Source of the DNA: an uncultured Bacteroidales bacterium
GTDB taxonomy: Bacteria > Bacteroidota > Bacteroidia > Bacteroidales > UBA932
Length of the DNA: 64,000 bases
NCBI GenBank assembly: GCA_947179325.1
Contig: CAMXAU010000003.1
Coordinates: 86,402 to 150,401 of the forward strand
Reading direction: 5' to 3'
Shown: piece after piece, positions 10,932-21,506 of the stretch
Numbering within the stretch: position 1 is the first letter of the stretch
Layout: every line of letters begins with the position of its first letter
Position numbers and translations under genes: made by a program
Notes under the pieces: model-generated
What the model was told of the DNA's origin: nothing
What the model saw: the letters and a program-made list of their open reading frames with translations, nothing else
Databases searched by the model: none

Positions 10932-12733
10932 TGTTCAGGCTCAACGTATTCATAATAGGATATGATAGGCTCCAGAATGTCCACCTGTCTTGTGCAGACA
11001 GGGCCTGGCACTCCATTGCTGAAGACGGCAGCCTTGAAAGTGACCGGACCGGATATGGCCACGGGAGCTTCGTAGAGCGGTGATGTGCAATCAGGATCTG
11101 TCCCGTCGACGGTATAGCGGACCTCTGCTGGCCATTTCTCAGCATAGACAGTCACAACGGCGTGGTCCCCACAAATTTCCGAGCAGATTTCCAGCCCATC
11201 AGACAAGGTGAAGCTGTTATACCCAAGCGACCTGAGACAATGGACATGCCGGTTCATTCTTCGCCTGAAATCCTCCCAGTCCCTCATCTCCTGCGGAGTC
11301 CATGCAGCCTCAGCTATTGCAAGCGCCCTCGGAAGCATCATGTACTCAAGATGCATGGAGTCCTCAATGAACTCACTCCAGAGACAGCCCTGCACCCCGA
11401 CTATATTCGCCACAGCCTCCGGGGTCCTCAGCCAGTCCACAGGCGTTTCGAGAGGTCCCCCTGTTATCATCTCCTCGTTGCGCTGTGCAGTCAACGAATC
11501 TGAAGGAGCCGGATTGATGCTGTAGACCTTATGGATTGGAGAGTAACCGATCATGGCACGTTTCTGAGTGTCAGGATCTGCCTGGTACCAGTCCATATAC
11601 CATGCTGCCCCTGGCGAGAATATGACTTTATGCCCCCTGTTGGCCGCATCCGAAGCCGTATACTGGCCACGGTATGATATGGACATTGTATTCCTGCTTA
11701 TGGCTCCACGTGATATCTCGTCCCACCCTATGGCAGTCCGGCCATGGGACTCGACATACCTTTCAATATGCGACACCGCCCAGCACTGCAGGGAGTCAAG
11801 GTCCGGAATCCCCTCGCGCGCCATAAGGGCATGGCATTTCGGGCATGTCTTCCATTCTTTCTTGCGGGCTTCGTCTCCACCTATATGGATGTAGCGTCCA
11901 GGGAAAAGGTCCATGACCTCATCAATCACACGCTCCATGAATACAAATGTCTCAGGATTCCCTATGCAGAATTCACCTCCTCCGTATGCACGCCCAGCGC
12001 AGCAGAGTTCCGGATATGCGGCAAACACTTCATCCGAATGGGCCGGGAATTCAATCTCCGGAATTACCTCGATATGCCTTTCGGAGGCGTATGCGACAAG
12101 CTCCCTTATCTCATCCTTGGTATAGTAGCCGCCATATGCCGCCGGAGTGCCTTCCGGCAGATACCGGCGGTCACCCTTGTCCCACCATCTGACCCACTCG
12201 CAGCATGTGCGGAATGCGCCGCATCCGGTAAGTTCCGGGAATGAATCCATCTTTATCCTCCACCCTCCATTGTCCGTGAAGTGGAAATGGAGGGTGTTGA
12301 ACTTGTACATGGCCATCACGTCCATTATCTTCATGATCTCCTCTTTAGGGAAGAAATGCCTTGACACATCAATATGGATTCCTCTATAGGCGAACCTCGG
12401 GAAATCCTCTATCATGACTGCTGGTATATTTTCACCGCAGACAAGCTGGCGCAAGGTCTGCATAGCGTAGAAACGTCCTGCATCCGTAGATGACGACAGC
12501 GTCATTTTCCATGGAGAGACACGCAGTGCGTAGCCCTCGGGATGTATGGACTCATCTGTGACGAAAGAGACCTGGTCTTCCAGCGGGATGTCCGGGTCTA
12601 CATGGAATGCACCATGCCCATATGCAATTGAGACAGGCATAGGTATGATTCCCGGCATATCATTGATGTCAATGGACGTGGCGCATGCTCCAAGCATGAC
12701 CGGCAGCATAAGCAGAATAAGAAACTTCTTCAT
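10916..12733 (-). CDS. GH20 beta-N-acetylhexosaminidase
   Basis: '[11 protein letters not shown]', 'HFTDNGGWR', '[10 protein letters not shown]' (Asp-Glu catalytic pair). Confidence 0.93.
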   Translation of the reverse strand: MKKFLILLMLPVMLGACATSIDINDMPGIIPMPVSIAYGHGAFHVDPDIPLEDQVSFVTDESIHPEGYALRVSPWKMTLSSSTDAGRFYAMQTLRQLVCGENIPAVMIEDFPRFAYRGIHIDVSRHFFPKEEIMKIMDVMAMYKFNTLHFHFTDNGGWRIKMDSFPELTGCGAFRTCCEWVRWWDKGDRRYLPEGTPAAYGGYYTKDEIRELVAYASERHIEVIPEIEFPAHSDEVFAAYPELCCAGRAYGGGEFCIGNPETFVFMERVIDEVMDLFPGRYIHIGGDEARKKEWKTCPKCHALMAREGIPDLDSLQCWAVSHIERYVESHGRTAIGWDEISRGAISRNTMSISYRGQYTASDAANRGHKVIFSPGAAWYMDWYQADPDTQKRAMIGYSPIHKVYSINPAPSDSLTAQRNEEMITGGPLETPVDWLRTPEAVANIVGVQGCLWSEFIEDSMHLEYMMLPRALAIAEAAWTPQEMRDWEDFRRRMNRHVHCLRSLGYNSFTLSDGLEICSEICGDHAVVTVYAEKWPAEVRYTVDGTDPDCTSPLYEAPVAISGPVTFKAAVFSNGVPGPVCTRQVDILEPIISYYEYVEPEHWKNI

Positions 12734-12735
12734 GT

Positions 12736-15006
12736 CTATCTATAGGTTATGTCAACATCTGTCCCGTCTATCACCAGTTTACCTGAATCCTGCATCGGGA
12801 CACCGTTATATTTAACGTTCTCCATGACCAGCCCGGTGATTTTCCCTCCATTGGTATAGATGTGGCAAGGGGCCGTGCCGTCAGGGCAGTCTATCGATAT
12901 ATTGCTGAATAGCACATTGTCCACCAATGCTCCAGACTGCCCGGATTTCTGCCAGATAACGAACGGCCTCCCGGATGTACCGATCTTGTCTATGATGATG
13001 TTGCGGCATACAATCCCAGAAGTCGTGCCCGATGTTGTATGGCCGGTTGCAGGATACTGGGATATTGACAGCCCTGCACCGTCACAGTTGTATGTCCCGC
13101 TGGTCTCAAGCAGCTTTGTCGGATATTCAAGGATTATGCAGTCCTCTACAATGACATCAGATATTGAGCCTCCGGTATCCCATCCGGATTCAGGGCCGAT
13201 GACAATTCCTCTTGCATAGTCTGCCCATATAAGGTTGCCCTGCAGCCTGATGTTTTTCGTATCCACCTTGGAGACATGGTTCACCTTCAAGGTTATGCAG
13301 TCGTCATAGGAGCGAAGGAAACAGTTCTTCACAACACCGTCGTCAACACTGCAGAGGTCTATCCCGTCACCGTTCAGTATCCAGCATATCATCTTTATGT
13401 TGTCTATGAGCACATGGTCTGTGTTGTAGATGGAAAAAGTCCAGCTCGGTGAATCAATGACTGTTATACCCTCCGCAGTAAAATATTGCCTTGTACCCAC
13501 CTTGTTGGCATTTGTCTCAATAAGCTGGTATCCTGACGCATATATGTTGCCGGTATGTGGAAGATGCGCTCCTGAGAGTACTCCCCTGCCCCTGATTGCA
13601 GTATTGTCACCAGTGACATTTATCTTTGCATATACAGTCGCCCCTTCATCGATATAAAGAGTCTCGCCTTCCTTCAGGGTGATCCATCCAACCTCATGCT
13701 CTCCCGGGCCGTAGTATTTCATCCCGGCCGGGATATTCCCAGGATCCGGGCGGTCAGGGTCAGGACGGTCACCGAAAACCATAAGGTTGTGATATCGGTC
13801 TGAATCAAATTCCACAGAAAGCATCCTGTGGCTGTAGTCCCTGACCGTAAATTCGATTGTCCTGTCATCTATCCTTTCCGGAACTATCCCATAGGACGTC
13901 GGCCTTATCTCCACTGTGGAAAATGGCTTCTTGCTTGCCACCCGGACTTTGACTGGTCCTGAAAAGTCATCTATCACACTGACAAAGCTCATGGTGTCAC
14001 GCAGCTTCTTTGAATTGTCCCAGTCATTCCATATCTGCGTGTGGTATCGGAACGCATTCGAGCACAGCGCATAGGAAGGGTTAAGGGATTTCCATTCCCC
14101 GTCGCTACCAAGCACATCTACATCATAATATCTGTTCTCTGGCTGCCTCTGCTCCAATTCCACTTTCTTCAGCCATGTCCTTGTGCTTCCGCTGCCATAG
14201 TTCCTGGTGGACAGCATGACCGAGCAGGCACCTTCTTCTGCAAGGGAGGAACAATCTACAGACACGGTATTGCTGCTTCCTGCTGCCAGCGGGGCAGTAA
14301 CATTGAATGCCCCTGAGATGCTCTCCCCGTCATAGCAGTCCAGTGAAAACGCAAATGTCCACTCCGTCACATCAGAAGCCATGGGGAACATCCTGTACAC
14401 CTTGCCTTCAGACGATGGGGATACATTGAAGCTGCGCCCTCCAACGCCAGCCTTGCCTATGCTGAACATTCCGTCAGATATGGAATAGCAATCCGATATA
14501 TAGGGAATCCCGACATTGACAGACTCAATGATCCCGTCCGGAAGCCCCACGAAAGAGAACTGCAGGTCCATTGTCATAGGTGACATCAGGATACCTCCTG
14601 ATACATATCCCCGGCCATGCCAGATTTCCGGGACATCGGCAAGGATATCATTCACCTTGAGCGAATACACTCCGGATGGAAGTCCGTCCGTCATGACACC
14701 TGTGCCTATATTGTCATCCGAGGCACAGGCAATGGCCACAGCGGTTTCACCGGATACATCCAGATGCATGCCTGAGACCTCCATGTCACCTGGCAGTCCT
14801 GGCCCGGAGAAAAATGAGCAGTCCTCCCCGGAAAACATATAGACATAATGCTGCCATTGTGAGACATTTTCCGGCTCCGAGATAAAGCTGGAGGCCACAA
14901 TGTCTTCTAAATCATACTTCAAGCTGTCCGGTGCCTTGCATGAGGCCACCATTGACAAGGCCATCAAGGCCGAAACGCATATCATTGTTCTTCTTTTCAT
15001 TACCAT
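12736..15006 (-). CDS. right-handed beta-helix glycosidase-like lipoprotein (GH28/GH49-like architecture)
   Basis: 'GPGEHEVGWITLKEGETLYIDEGATVYAKI' and beta-helix repeats 'NGDGIDLCSVDDGVVKNCFLRSYDDCITLK'; lipobox 'MVASCK'. Confidence 0.7.
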   Translation of the reverse strand: MVMKRRTMICVSALMALSMVASCKAPDSLKYDLEDIVASSFISEPENVSQWQHYVYMFSGEDCSFFSGPGLPGDMEVSGMHLDVSGETAVAIACASDDNIGTGVMTDGLPSGVYSLKVNDILADVPEIWHGRGYVSGGILMSPMTMDLQFSFVGLPDGIIESVNVGIPYISDCYSISDGMFSIGKAGVGGRSFNVSPSSEGKVYRMFPMASDVTEWTFAFSLDCYDGESISGAFNVTAPLAAGSSNTVSVDCSSLAEEGACSVMLSTRNYGSGSTRTWLKKVELEQRQPENRYYDVDVLGSDGEWKSLNPSYALCSNAFRYHTQIWNDWDNSKKLRDTMSFVSVIDDFSGPVKVRVASKKPFSTVEIRPTSYGIVPERIDDRTIEFTVRDYSHRMLSVEFDSDRYHNLMVFGDRPDPDRPDPGNIPAGMKYYGPGEHEVGWITLKEGETLYIDEGATVYAKINVTGDNTAIRGRGVLSGAHLPHTGNIYASGYQLIETNANKVGTRQYFTAEGITVIDSPSWTFSIYNTDHVLIDNIKMICWILNGDGIDLCSVDDGVVKNCFLRSYDDCITLKVNHVSKVDTKNIRLQGNLIWADYARGIVIGPESGWDTGGSISDVIVEDCIILEYPTKLLETSGTYNCDGAGLSISQYPATGHTTSGTTSGIVCRNIIIDKIGTSGRPFVIWQKSGQSGALVDNVLFSNISIDCPDGTAPCHIYTNGGKITGLVMENVKYNGVPMQDSGKLVIDGTDVDITYR

Positions 15007-16727
15007 CCTGGATTCTGTATAAGATTTGGATTTTTATATAGTTCTGAATCTGCAACCGGATACCAATACATCCTGTCTTCCCATACGCGTGACTGGACAA
15101 GCACCTTCTCCGCCGTGAATGACTCGCTGACGGCATATCCATCCTCCGTTTCCTCATAGGTTTCATTGCGCCATACGGCAAGCCCGTATATTTCTCTTGA
15201 AGCGTCACCTGTCTTCCACCTCCGGACATCCCAGAAACGATGCCCCTCAAGTGCAAGCTCCACACGCCTTTCATTGCGCATCCTCTTCCTGAAGGCGGCC
15301 CCGGTCTCCATAATGCCAGGCATTCCTGACCTTGCCCTTACCATATTGACAGCCTCACGTGGAGAAAGGGCATAGAGGACTCCTCCGTCCATCCCCTTGA
15401 AGTCGGCATTGCGCTCTGCCTCGAAAAGAGCTTCCGCATAATTAAGGACAATCTCGGCATATCTCATCAAAGGGAAATAGTGCTGATATGACGTTGTGCT
15501 CCCGACAGTAAGGTCCGTATCTTCCTTCAGGTGCTTCCTCATATAGAATGACGTAGGTGTCGCCCCTTCTTTCGGAAGGCCGTTCAGACCGCCGTACCAG
15601 CTCTGTATCACCGTATTCTTGAAAGGCATGCCGTTCATGAGGACGGTCTTTGCGAGACGCGGGTCACGTTTTGACGGATCAAGGGCAATGGCCCTGTGCT
15701 CCGCATTGTTCCAGTCAAATGGTGTCCCGTCCGCAAGGTCGAATGCCTCAACAAGGTTCATTGTCGGGCACAGCCCGGAATTGCCTCCTTCATACCCTAT
15801 AGGAAAATTCGCTGCCTCAACAGAGTTGTCAGCCGCATTGTACCTTGTAAAGATAAGCCCAGAGGCATTTACATTATTCACGGTCTCCTCATCAACAAGC
15901 GCATAGACCCCCATGTCAATCACATCCTTGGCTGCAGACGCAGCTGCAAGCCATTTCTCCTTTGAGTCCTCCGGATTGTTCAGCGGGCTTGCCGCATAAA
16001 GCAGGACGCGTGACTTCAAGGCGAGGGCCATGCCCTTTGTGACACGGGCGGTCTCACCGGAATATGTACCCTTGTACGTGTCAGGGAGACGCCTGGCGAC
16101 CTGGTCGCATTCATCTACGATCCACCCTACAGTCTCATCGAATGAAGAAGGGACAAGCCCGTTCACCTCTTCCGGGAGGAAAGTACGGTCTGCGATCACG
16201 ATATTCCTGTATCTGCGCAGCAGTTCGAAATGGAAATATGCCCTTAAGGCCCTTATCTCAAAAGGGTAGTTTACGAGTTCCGCCCGATACTCTTTATAGC
16301 GTTCCTGATACCGGGTATCCGGAAAGTCATCCGGGCAGTTCTCAAGAAAATAATTCGCCTGCGCTATTGCACTGTACCACCTGCCCCACGTATCATCCAC
16401 AAGGTCACCGGCATTCCAGCTTCCGTCATAGAATTTCTTTATCCCGCCTGTACTCCACGCATATATGGCATCGTCAGAAGCCGCATCAAGCATTGTCCCC
16501 TCGACATCGCCATATCCAGGCAGGACATACGAATAGATGTTCGCAGTAACCTTCTTGACATTGCTGAAACTTGCGAACTGGTAGTCGGTCGAATTGTACA
16601 CGGATTCATCCAGCGCGAGGAAGCCGCACGATGAAAGCAATCCAGACAACACAAGCGCAGCACAAAGCAGAGAACCTGTTCCAGGCCTGCTGCCAATCAT
16701 TTTATATATTTGTCCCATAATGTACAT
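15000..16727 (-). CDS. SusD/RagB-family lipoprotein
   Basis: 'EIRALRAYFHFELLRRYRNI', 'YAEIVLNYAEALFEA', 'RNERRVELALEGHRFWDVRRWK', C-terminal 'LIQNPGW'. Confidence 0.93.
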   Translation of the reverse strand: MYIMGQIYKMIGSRPGTGSLLCAALVLSGLLSSCGFLALDESVYNSTDYQFASFSNVKKVTANIYSYVLPGYGDVEGTMLDAASDDAIYAWSTGGIKKFYDGSWNAGDLVDDTWGRWYSAIAQANYFLENCPDDFPDTRYQERYKEYRAELVNYPFEIRALRAYFHFELLRRYRNIVIADRTFLPEEVNGLVPSSFDETVGWIVDECDQVARRLPDTYKGTYSGETARVTKGMALALKSRVLLYAASPLNNPEDSKEKWLAAASAAKDVIDMGVYALVDEETVNNVNASGLIFTRYNAADNSVEAANFPIGYEGGNSGLCPTMNLVEAFDLADGTPFDWNNAEHRAIALDPSKRDPRLAKTVLMNGMPFKNTVIQSWYGGLNGLPKEGATPTSFYMRKHLKEDTDLTVGSTTSYQHYFPLMRYAEIVLNYAEALFEAERNADFKGMDGGVLYALSPREAVNMVRARSGMPGIMETGAAFRKRMRNERRVELALEGHRFWDVRRWKTGDASREIYGLAVWRNETYEETEDGYAVSESFTAEKVLVQSRVWEDRMYWYPVADSELYKNPNLIQNPGW

Positions 16728-16731
16728 TTTA

Positions 16732-19509
16732 TCAGAAAGTCAACTTAATCCCAACAAGATATGACCTGAGTGACGGATAGTCCGCTGTAACCTGCTCCGG
16801 ATCCATTATGCCGACATAGTCGGCACTGAAGAGTCCCGTCCCCCGCAGATATATCCTGAACTGGCTCATTTTCATTCTCCTCACATACTTCCCGGGAAGG
16901 TCATAATGCACATCGAGCGAGCGCAGCTTGAAAAAGTCTCCTCTCTCTGTCCATAGGCTGGATGGCCGGAAATTATGGTTGTCAGCCAAGGTGGTAAGCC
17001 TCGGATACCTTGCACCTGGTGTCGACCTCGTCCAATGGCTGGAGAGGTACATTTCTGAAATGTTCCTGCTGTTTCCGTAAAGAGGCTGGTAAACAGATGA
17101 GAGGTCCGTAACCACGGTGCTCCTGGCACTTCCCTGGAACAGGGCATCTATGCCGAACCCTGAATAGCCAAGCCCTATACGTATTCCGTAATTGATTTCC
17201 GGCACACTTGAGAAGAGCTGGTATGCTACATCATACGAATCGATTGTACCGTCCCCGTTCATGTCCCTGTACTTGACATCCCCTGGCTGCAGGGATGTTG
17301 TATATGACGATGAAGGCACCCCGTCAGCCAGGCTTCCGTCCGCATTGAAGTCGGATACCTGGTACAGCCCGTCCGCGACAAGACCGCAAAATGTCCCTAC
17401 CGGATGCCCTGTCATGTACATCCATCCATAAGGATGGTATTCCTCCCCGCTGTTGACAATCCAGTTATGCGCATATGAGAAAGTTCCTCCTATAAGGCAG
17501 GAAAACCTGCCGAATGACTTATGCCAGTCCAGGGAAGCCTCTGCTCCATAGCCACGGACCTCCCCGACGAAGAGATAAGGCGGAGCGACGCCCAATATGG
17601 ATGAGATTGTGCCGGAGCCTGGGTTTGATATGTTTCTCCTGTCAAACAGGAAGGCACCTGCAGAGAACGACAAAGAGTTGAAAAGGCCAAGCTCTATGCC
17701 CGCATCCAGCTTCATGTCTGTCTCCGGCTCTATGCCTGATGACGGGAATGCACCGGCTGCAAACCCTGGAGTCTCGATGCTCCCGACAAAGATATACGGG
17801 TCTGCAGATGTGTTGAAACGCTTGTCCATGTCATAACCCAGGAAATAATCCTGGCCTGTAAGTCCAGCAGACACCCTGAATTTCAGAAGATTGACACGTG
17901 CTGCATTTTTCATGAACCCTTCATTGGAGATGACCCACGCAAGGGACAGCGCAGGATACAGGCGATATTTGTCCCCTGCAGCAAGCTTCGGGCTTCCGGA
18001 GCAGTTAAGCACAATGTCTGCCAGATACCTGTCATCATGATTATATCCTGCAGACAGGATCCAGTCCAGGTACCTTCTGGTGGTATTGGCACCGCTGTAT
18101 CTTGACTCTCCCTGGGCATATATTGCAGAGGCCCTGACTTTATCGGCACCGAATGCACGCTCCCAGTCAAGCCTTGCATTCACATATGTCCTCATCACCT
18201 GCCATGCAAGCGAGGCCTTGAAGTCAATCTCGGTATCGTTACCGAACCTCTGGTATGACATTCCGTTGACATCACCATTGTCTCCATAGGAAGGAGAGGC
18301 TATCGAATATGACCAGTTCTTCGACCTTGCATCATAGATATCAGCTGAATTGTCATAGCTCACACGTGCCGTCAATGAAAGTCCCCTGACAAGGGCATCC
18401 AGGCTCTGGGTCAGCTCGAAATCAGCAAACATTGTCCTGTGCAGAGTAAGCCCGTATCCGCCAGCGGACTTCTCTGCAAGCGGGTTCTCATTCTGCTGCA
18501 GCCTCGACCAGCTTCCGTCCGGAGCGTACACAGGGGAGCCGAGAGACGGCATGTCGTACATCAAGGCAAGTCCGACACCGGACATAGGCTGCTGGTTCTG
18601 GCTGAGACGCCCCATCAGATTGAGCCTAACCCTCGTTGTCTTTGTGACCATAGCCTCAAGATTTGCCCTCAGCTTCAGCGAATACACTTCAAGCTGAGTC
18701 GAATATCCGTCATTAAGCCCTGTATTGGCAAACAGTCCGCGGCTGCTGTTGAAATTAGCAAAGGCATAATATCTTGCCCTTTCAGAAGAACCGTCAACAG
18801 AGACATTCACATCATGGCTGTACGCCATATTGCGCAATACCTCCCTCTTCCAGTCCACTGCAGGAAGAAGCGAAGTCCCGTCTGCAATCGCAGCCAGCTC
18901 CGACGGGGTATACCTTGGAGCCATCCCGTCATTGGCCAGAGCCTCGTTCACCGCCCTTGCATAGGAATAGGCATCAGCCATCTCCGGCACACGGAATGGA
19001 GTGGATATTCCGAAATCATAGTTTATCTTTGTCCTTATCTTATGGTCGCCTCCATGCTTTGTAGCTACATATACCGCACCGTCTGCACCCCTGTTGCCGT
19101 ACAGCGCAAGGGATGCGGCATCCTTGAGTACCGTCACTGAAGCAACCTCCTCCACATCAATATCGTTTATCTCCCTCTCCACCCCGTCCACAAGGACAAG
19201 CACCCTGGAGCCTATGTTCGAGCAATATCCACGCACAATGGCTGATGCCGCCTGCTGGCCCGCGACAGATGAGCCTTGCATGAGGAACAGCCCCGGAAGA
19301 CGTCCATAGAGCGTATTGAGGACATTCTTCTCCCCGCTTATGGCAATCTCATCAGCAAGGATTGCGTCCGCTGAGCATGAAGACAGGACCTTGTCTGCAG
19401 ATATTCCATAGCCAAGCTCCACCCTGAGGCTGTCCGGCATGGCATAGGATACGGCGGTGCACATCAGTGCCGGCAATGCCGCAATCATATATTTTCTAAT
19501 CTTATCCAT
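16732..19509 (-). CDS. SusC/RagA-family TonB-dependent transporter, short form without obvious N-terminal carboxypeptidase-like domain
   Basis: Plug 'VLVLVDGVEREINDIDVEEVASVTVLKDAASLALYGNRGADGAVYV', C-terminal beta-barrel strand 'LVGIKLTF'. Start inferred at MDKIRKYM. Confidence 0.92.
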   Translation of the reverse strand: MDKIRKYMIAALPALMCTAVSYAMPDSLRVELGYGISADKVLSSCSADAILADEIAISGEKNVLNTLYGRLPGLFLMQGSSVAGQQAASAIVRGYCSNIGSRVLVLVDGVEREINDIDVEEVASVTVLKDAASLALYGNRGADGAVYVATKHGGDHKIRTKINYDFGISTPFRVPEMADAYSYARAVNEALANDGMAPRYTPSELAAIADGTSLLPAVDWKREVLRNMAYSHDVNVSVDGSSERARYYAFANFNSSRGLFANTGLNDGYSTQLEVYSLKLRANLEAMVTKTTRVRLNLMGRLSQNQQPMSGVGLALMYDMPSLGSPVYAPDGSWSRLQQNENPLAEKSAGGYGLTLHRTMFADFELTQSLDALVRGLSLTARVSYDNSADIYDARSKNWSYSIASPSYGDNGDVNGMSYQRFGNDTEIDFKASLAWQVMRTYVNARLDWERAFGADKVRASAIYAQGESRYSGANTTRRYLDWILSAGYNHDDRYLADIVLNCSGSPKLAAGDKYRLYPALSLAWVISNEGFMKNAARVNLLKFRVSAGLTGQDYFLGYDMDKRFNTSADPYIFVGSIETPGFAAGAFPSSGIEPETDMKLDAGIELGLFNSLSFSAGAFLFDRRNISNPGSGTISSILGVAPPYLFVGEVRGYGAEASLDWHKSFGRFSCLIGGTFSYAHNWIVNSGEEYHPYGWMYMTGHPVGTFCGLVADGLYQVSDFNADGSLADGVPSSSYTTSLQPGDVKYRDMNGDGTIDSYDVAYQLFSSVPEINYGIRIGLGYSGFGIDALFQGSARSTVVTDLSSVYQPLYGNSRNISEMYLSSHWTRSTPGARYPRLTTLADNHNFRPSSLWTERGDFFKLRSLDVHYDLPGKYVRRMKMSQFRIYLRGTGLFSADYVGIMDPEQVTADYPSLRSYLVGIKLTF

Positions 19510-19529
19510 AGTATCAGTTTCTGTAAAAA

Positions 19530-21503
19530 TTACCATCCTGGATTCTGTACCAGTCCATATCCCTTGTTCAGTTCCTCGGACGGGAATGCGCTCATGTACC
19601 ACTTGGTGTCAAACTCCCTTGCCCAATAGCGCTGCACATCTTTCCATGGCTCCGAAAATTCCAGGACGATATCGCCTCCTTCGGCACTTCCGCTCTTCAA
19701 GGTGATGTCGATTCCATACAGGTCCTCCCTGAAGACATCCTCACGCTTCCATCCTACGAGATCAAACCAGCGCACTTCCTCAAAGCACAGTTCCCTCGCC
19801 CTTTCGTCAAGGATCTCCTCCCTGAGAGCCGGGTCTCCGGAAAGCGGGCATTCGCTGTACGACGGATGGAATCTTCCCGCCTGCACTGCAGCAAGCAGGG
19901 CATCGTCCATGTCCGGAAGCCCGACCCTGCCGCGCACAATGTTGAGCTGCGCATAGGCGGCCTCCTTCCGGCCTGTCTCGTTCAGGGCCTCAGCATATGC
20001 AAGATGTATCTCCGCCATTCTCAGGTAAGAGCAGTTTGCCGGACGGTTATAGAATGTAGGCAGGTCATAGTCCCAGAGGAATTTCCTGACCATGAACCCG
20101 GTATATGCCCTTCCGGTGCTTTTTGACCCGCGTTCCGAGCCGTTGAGCCACATTTCGGCCGGCCTGTTCTGGAAACGGTCCCCGACAATCATCACAGTCT
20201 CGTAGAGACGGGGGTCCCTCCCGGTAAACGGATTGTCGTCCAAAGTCCCGATGCCGTTGCGTGCCTTGATCCAGTCCCTGTAAGATGCCGGCCTTCCATC
20301 CGCATATGGGAAGAGGTCTACATAGTTCAGCGTAACGCTTCCTCCGCCATATCCACGGCCTTCATTGGGAGGAGTTGTAGTCATGTCGCTTGAGCAGCCG
20401 TAATACATCCTGTGATAGGATTCGCTGAATGTCCTCAGGTTACGGAATGTCTGGATAAGCATCTCACTGTTGTGCCTGTCCACATAGCAGCCATTGAAAG
20501 CTGTCCTGTAGCCTTCCTCATCGCGGTTCAAAGGCTCGACAAGATGGAAAGGGCTGCCGTTCTTCACATTCTCCCTGAAAAACTCCTCACATGCATCAAC
20601 GACCCTCTGCCATCTCTCCCCGCTATAATTGCCGTACCAGGCCATGTACGGGACATCTCCTGCCGGAATCTTGTCCACATTGCCGGCATAAGGCTCACCA
20701 GGTATCCCATAAGGCGCATCTGCATTGAAAAGAGGCCTTGCCGCAAGCAGCAGCACCCTTATCTTAAGCCCCAATGCACCGGCAGCACAGAAACGTCCGT
20801 CATCAGCACTGGAGACATTCCATGGCAATGCCTCCGCAGCTTCGTCGCAAAGCCCCGTGACATAATCGACAGTTTCAGACAGCGTCTTCCTCGAGAAGTC
20901 CACATCGAGGCTGTTGGAGGCATCCACCGAGCCATAGAGCAGAGGCACACCGCCATAATGGCGCAGAAGTTCATGGTAATGGCACGCGATTATCATCTTC
21001 GCCTCAGCCTTGCGGACAGCCTTCTCCTCATCCGTCATGTCCGGCACGCGGTCAACGTTCTCTATGTAGAGCCATGCTTTCCTTATGCCTTTCCAGCTGT
21101 CTTCCTTTGCCGGCGCAAAGCCGTACTTGGTAGCAGCTCCAGGAGAGACATTCTCGGATTCAGCCGAATAGACTCCTCCGTAATATGTCCCGTAGACACC
21201 TCCCCATTCACAATGTGACTGTATGATGTCCGTGATTGCATCAAGGTTGTCCCAACCAATCTTGTTTCCGGATTCCTGATGCTCGAAAGTCCCGTCATTG
21301 GCATGTACTGTAATAGGTGTGCGCAATGTCGCGTATGCGGATACCAGCGCCCGTTCCGCATACATCCTGGAAGAGAATATCGTATCTATGGTGACATCTG
21401 TCCCCGGTGCCTTCTCAAGGAAACGGCTCCCTACTGTAAGGTCACTGCATGATGCCATCAGGATACCGCACGCCAATGCGCATATATATACTTTTATCTT
21501 CAT
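19530..21503 (-). CDS. SusD/RagB-family lipoprotein
   Basis: 'LRMAEIHLAYAEALNETGR', 'DERARELCFEEVRWFDLVGWKR', C-terminal 'LVQNPGW'. Confidence 0.93.
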   Translation of the reverse strand: MKIKVYICALACGILMASCSDLTVGSRFLEKAPGTDVTIDTIFSSRMYAERALVSAYATLRTPITVHANDGTFEHQESGNKIGWDNLDAITDIIQSHCEWGGVYGTYYGGVYSAESENVSPGAATKYGFAPAKEDSWKGIRKAWLYIENVDRVPDMTDEEKAVRKAEAKMIIACHYHELLRHYGGVPLLYGSVDASNSLDVDFSRKTLSETVDYVTGLCDEAAEALPWNVSSADDGRFCAAGALGLKIRVLLLAARPLFNADAPYGIPGEPYAGNVDKIPAGDVPYMAWYGNYSGERWQRVVDACEEFFRENVKNGSPFHLVEPLNRDEEGYRTAFNGCYVDRHNSEMLIQTFRNLRTFSESYHRMYYGCSSDMTTTPPNEGRGYGGGSVTLNYVDLFPYADGRPASYRDWIKARNGIGTLDDNPFTGRDPRLYETVMIVGDRFQNRPAEMWLNGSERGSKSTGRAYTGFMVRKFLWDYDLPTFYNRPANCSYLRMAEIHLAYAEALNETGRKEAAYAQLNIVRGRVGLPDMDDALLAAVQAGRFHPSYSECPLSGDPALREEILDERARELCFEEVRWFDLVGWKREDVFREDLYGIDITLKSGSAEGGDIVLEFSEPWKDVQRYWAREFDTKWYMSAFPSEELNKGYGLVQNPGW

Positions 21504-21506
21504 GGC

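Noticed and set aside
14999-19550. Shared 'ttaccatcctggattctgta' at 14999 and 19529 as a mobile repeat
   Set aside because: Both are the coding 3' ends of SusD genes (QNPGW*), a conserved SusD C-terminus.
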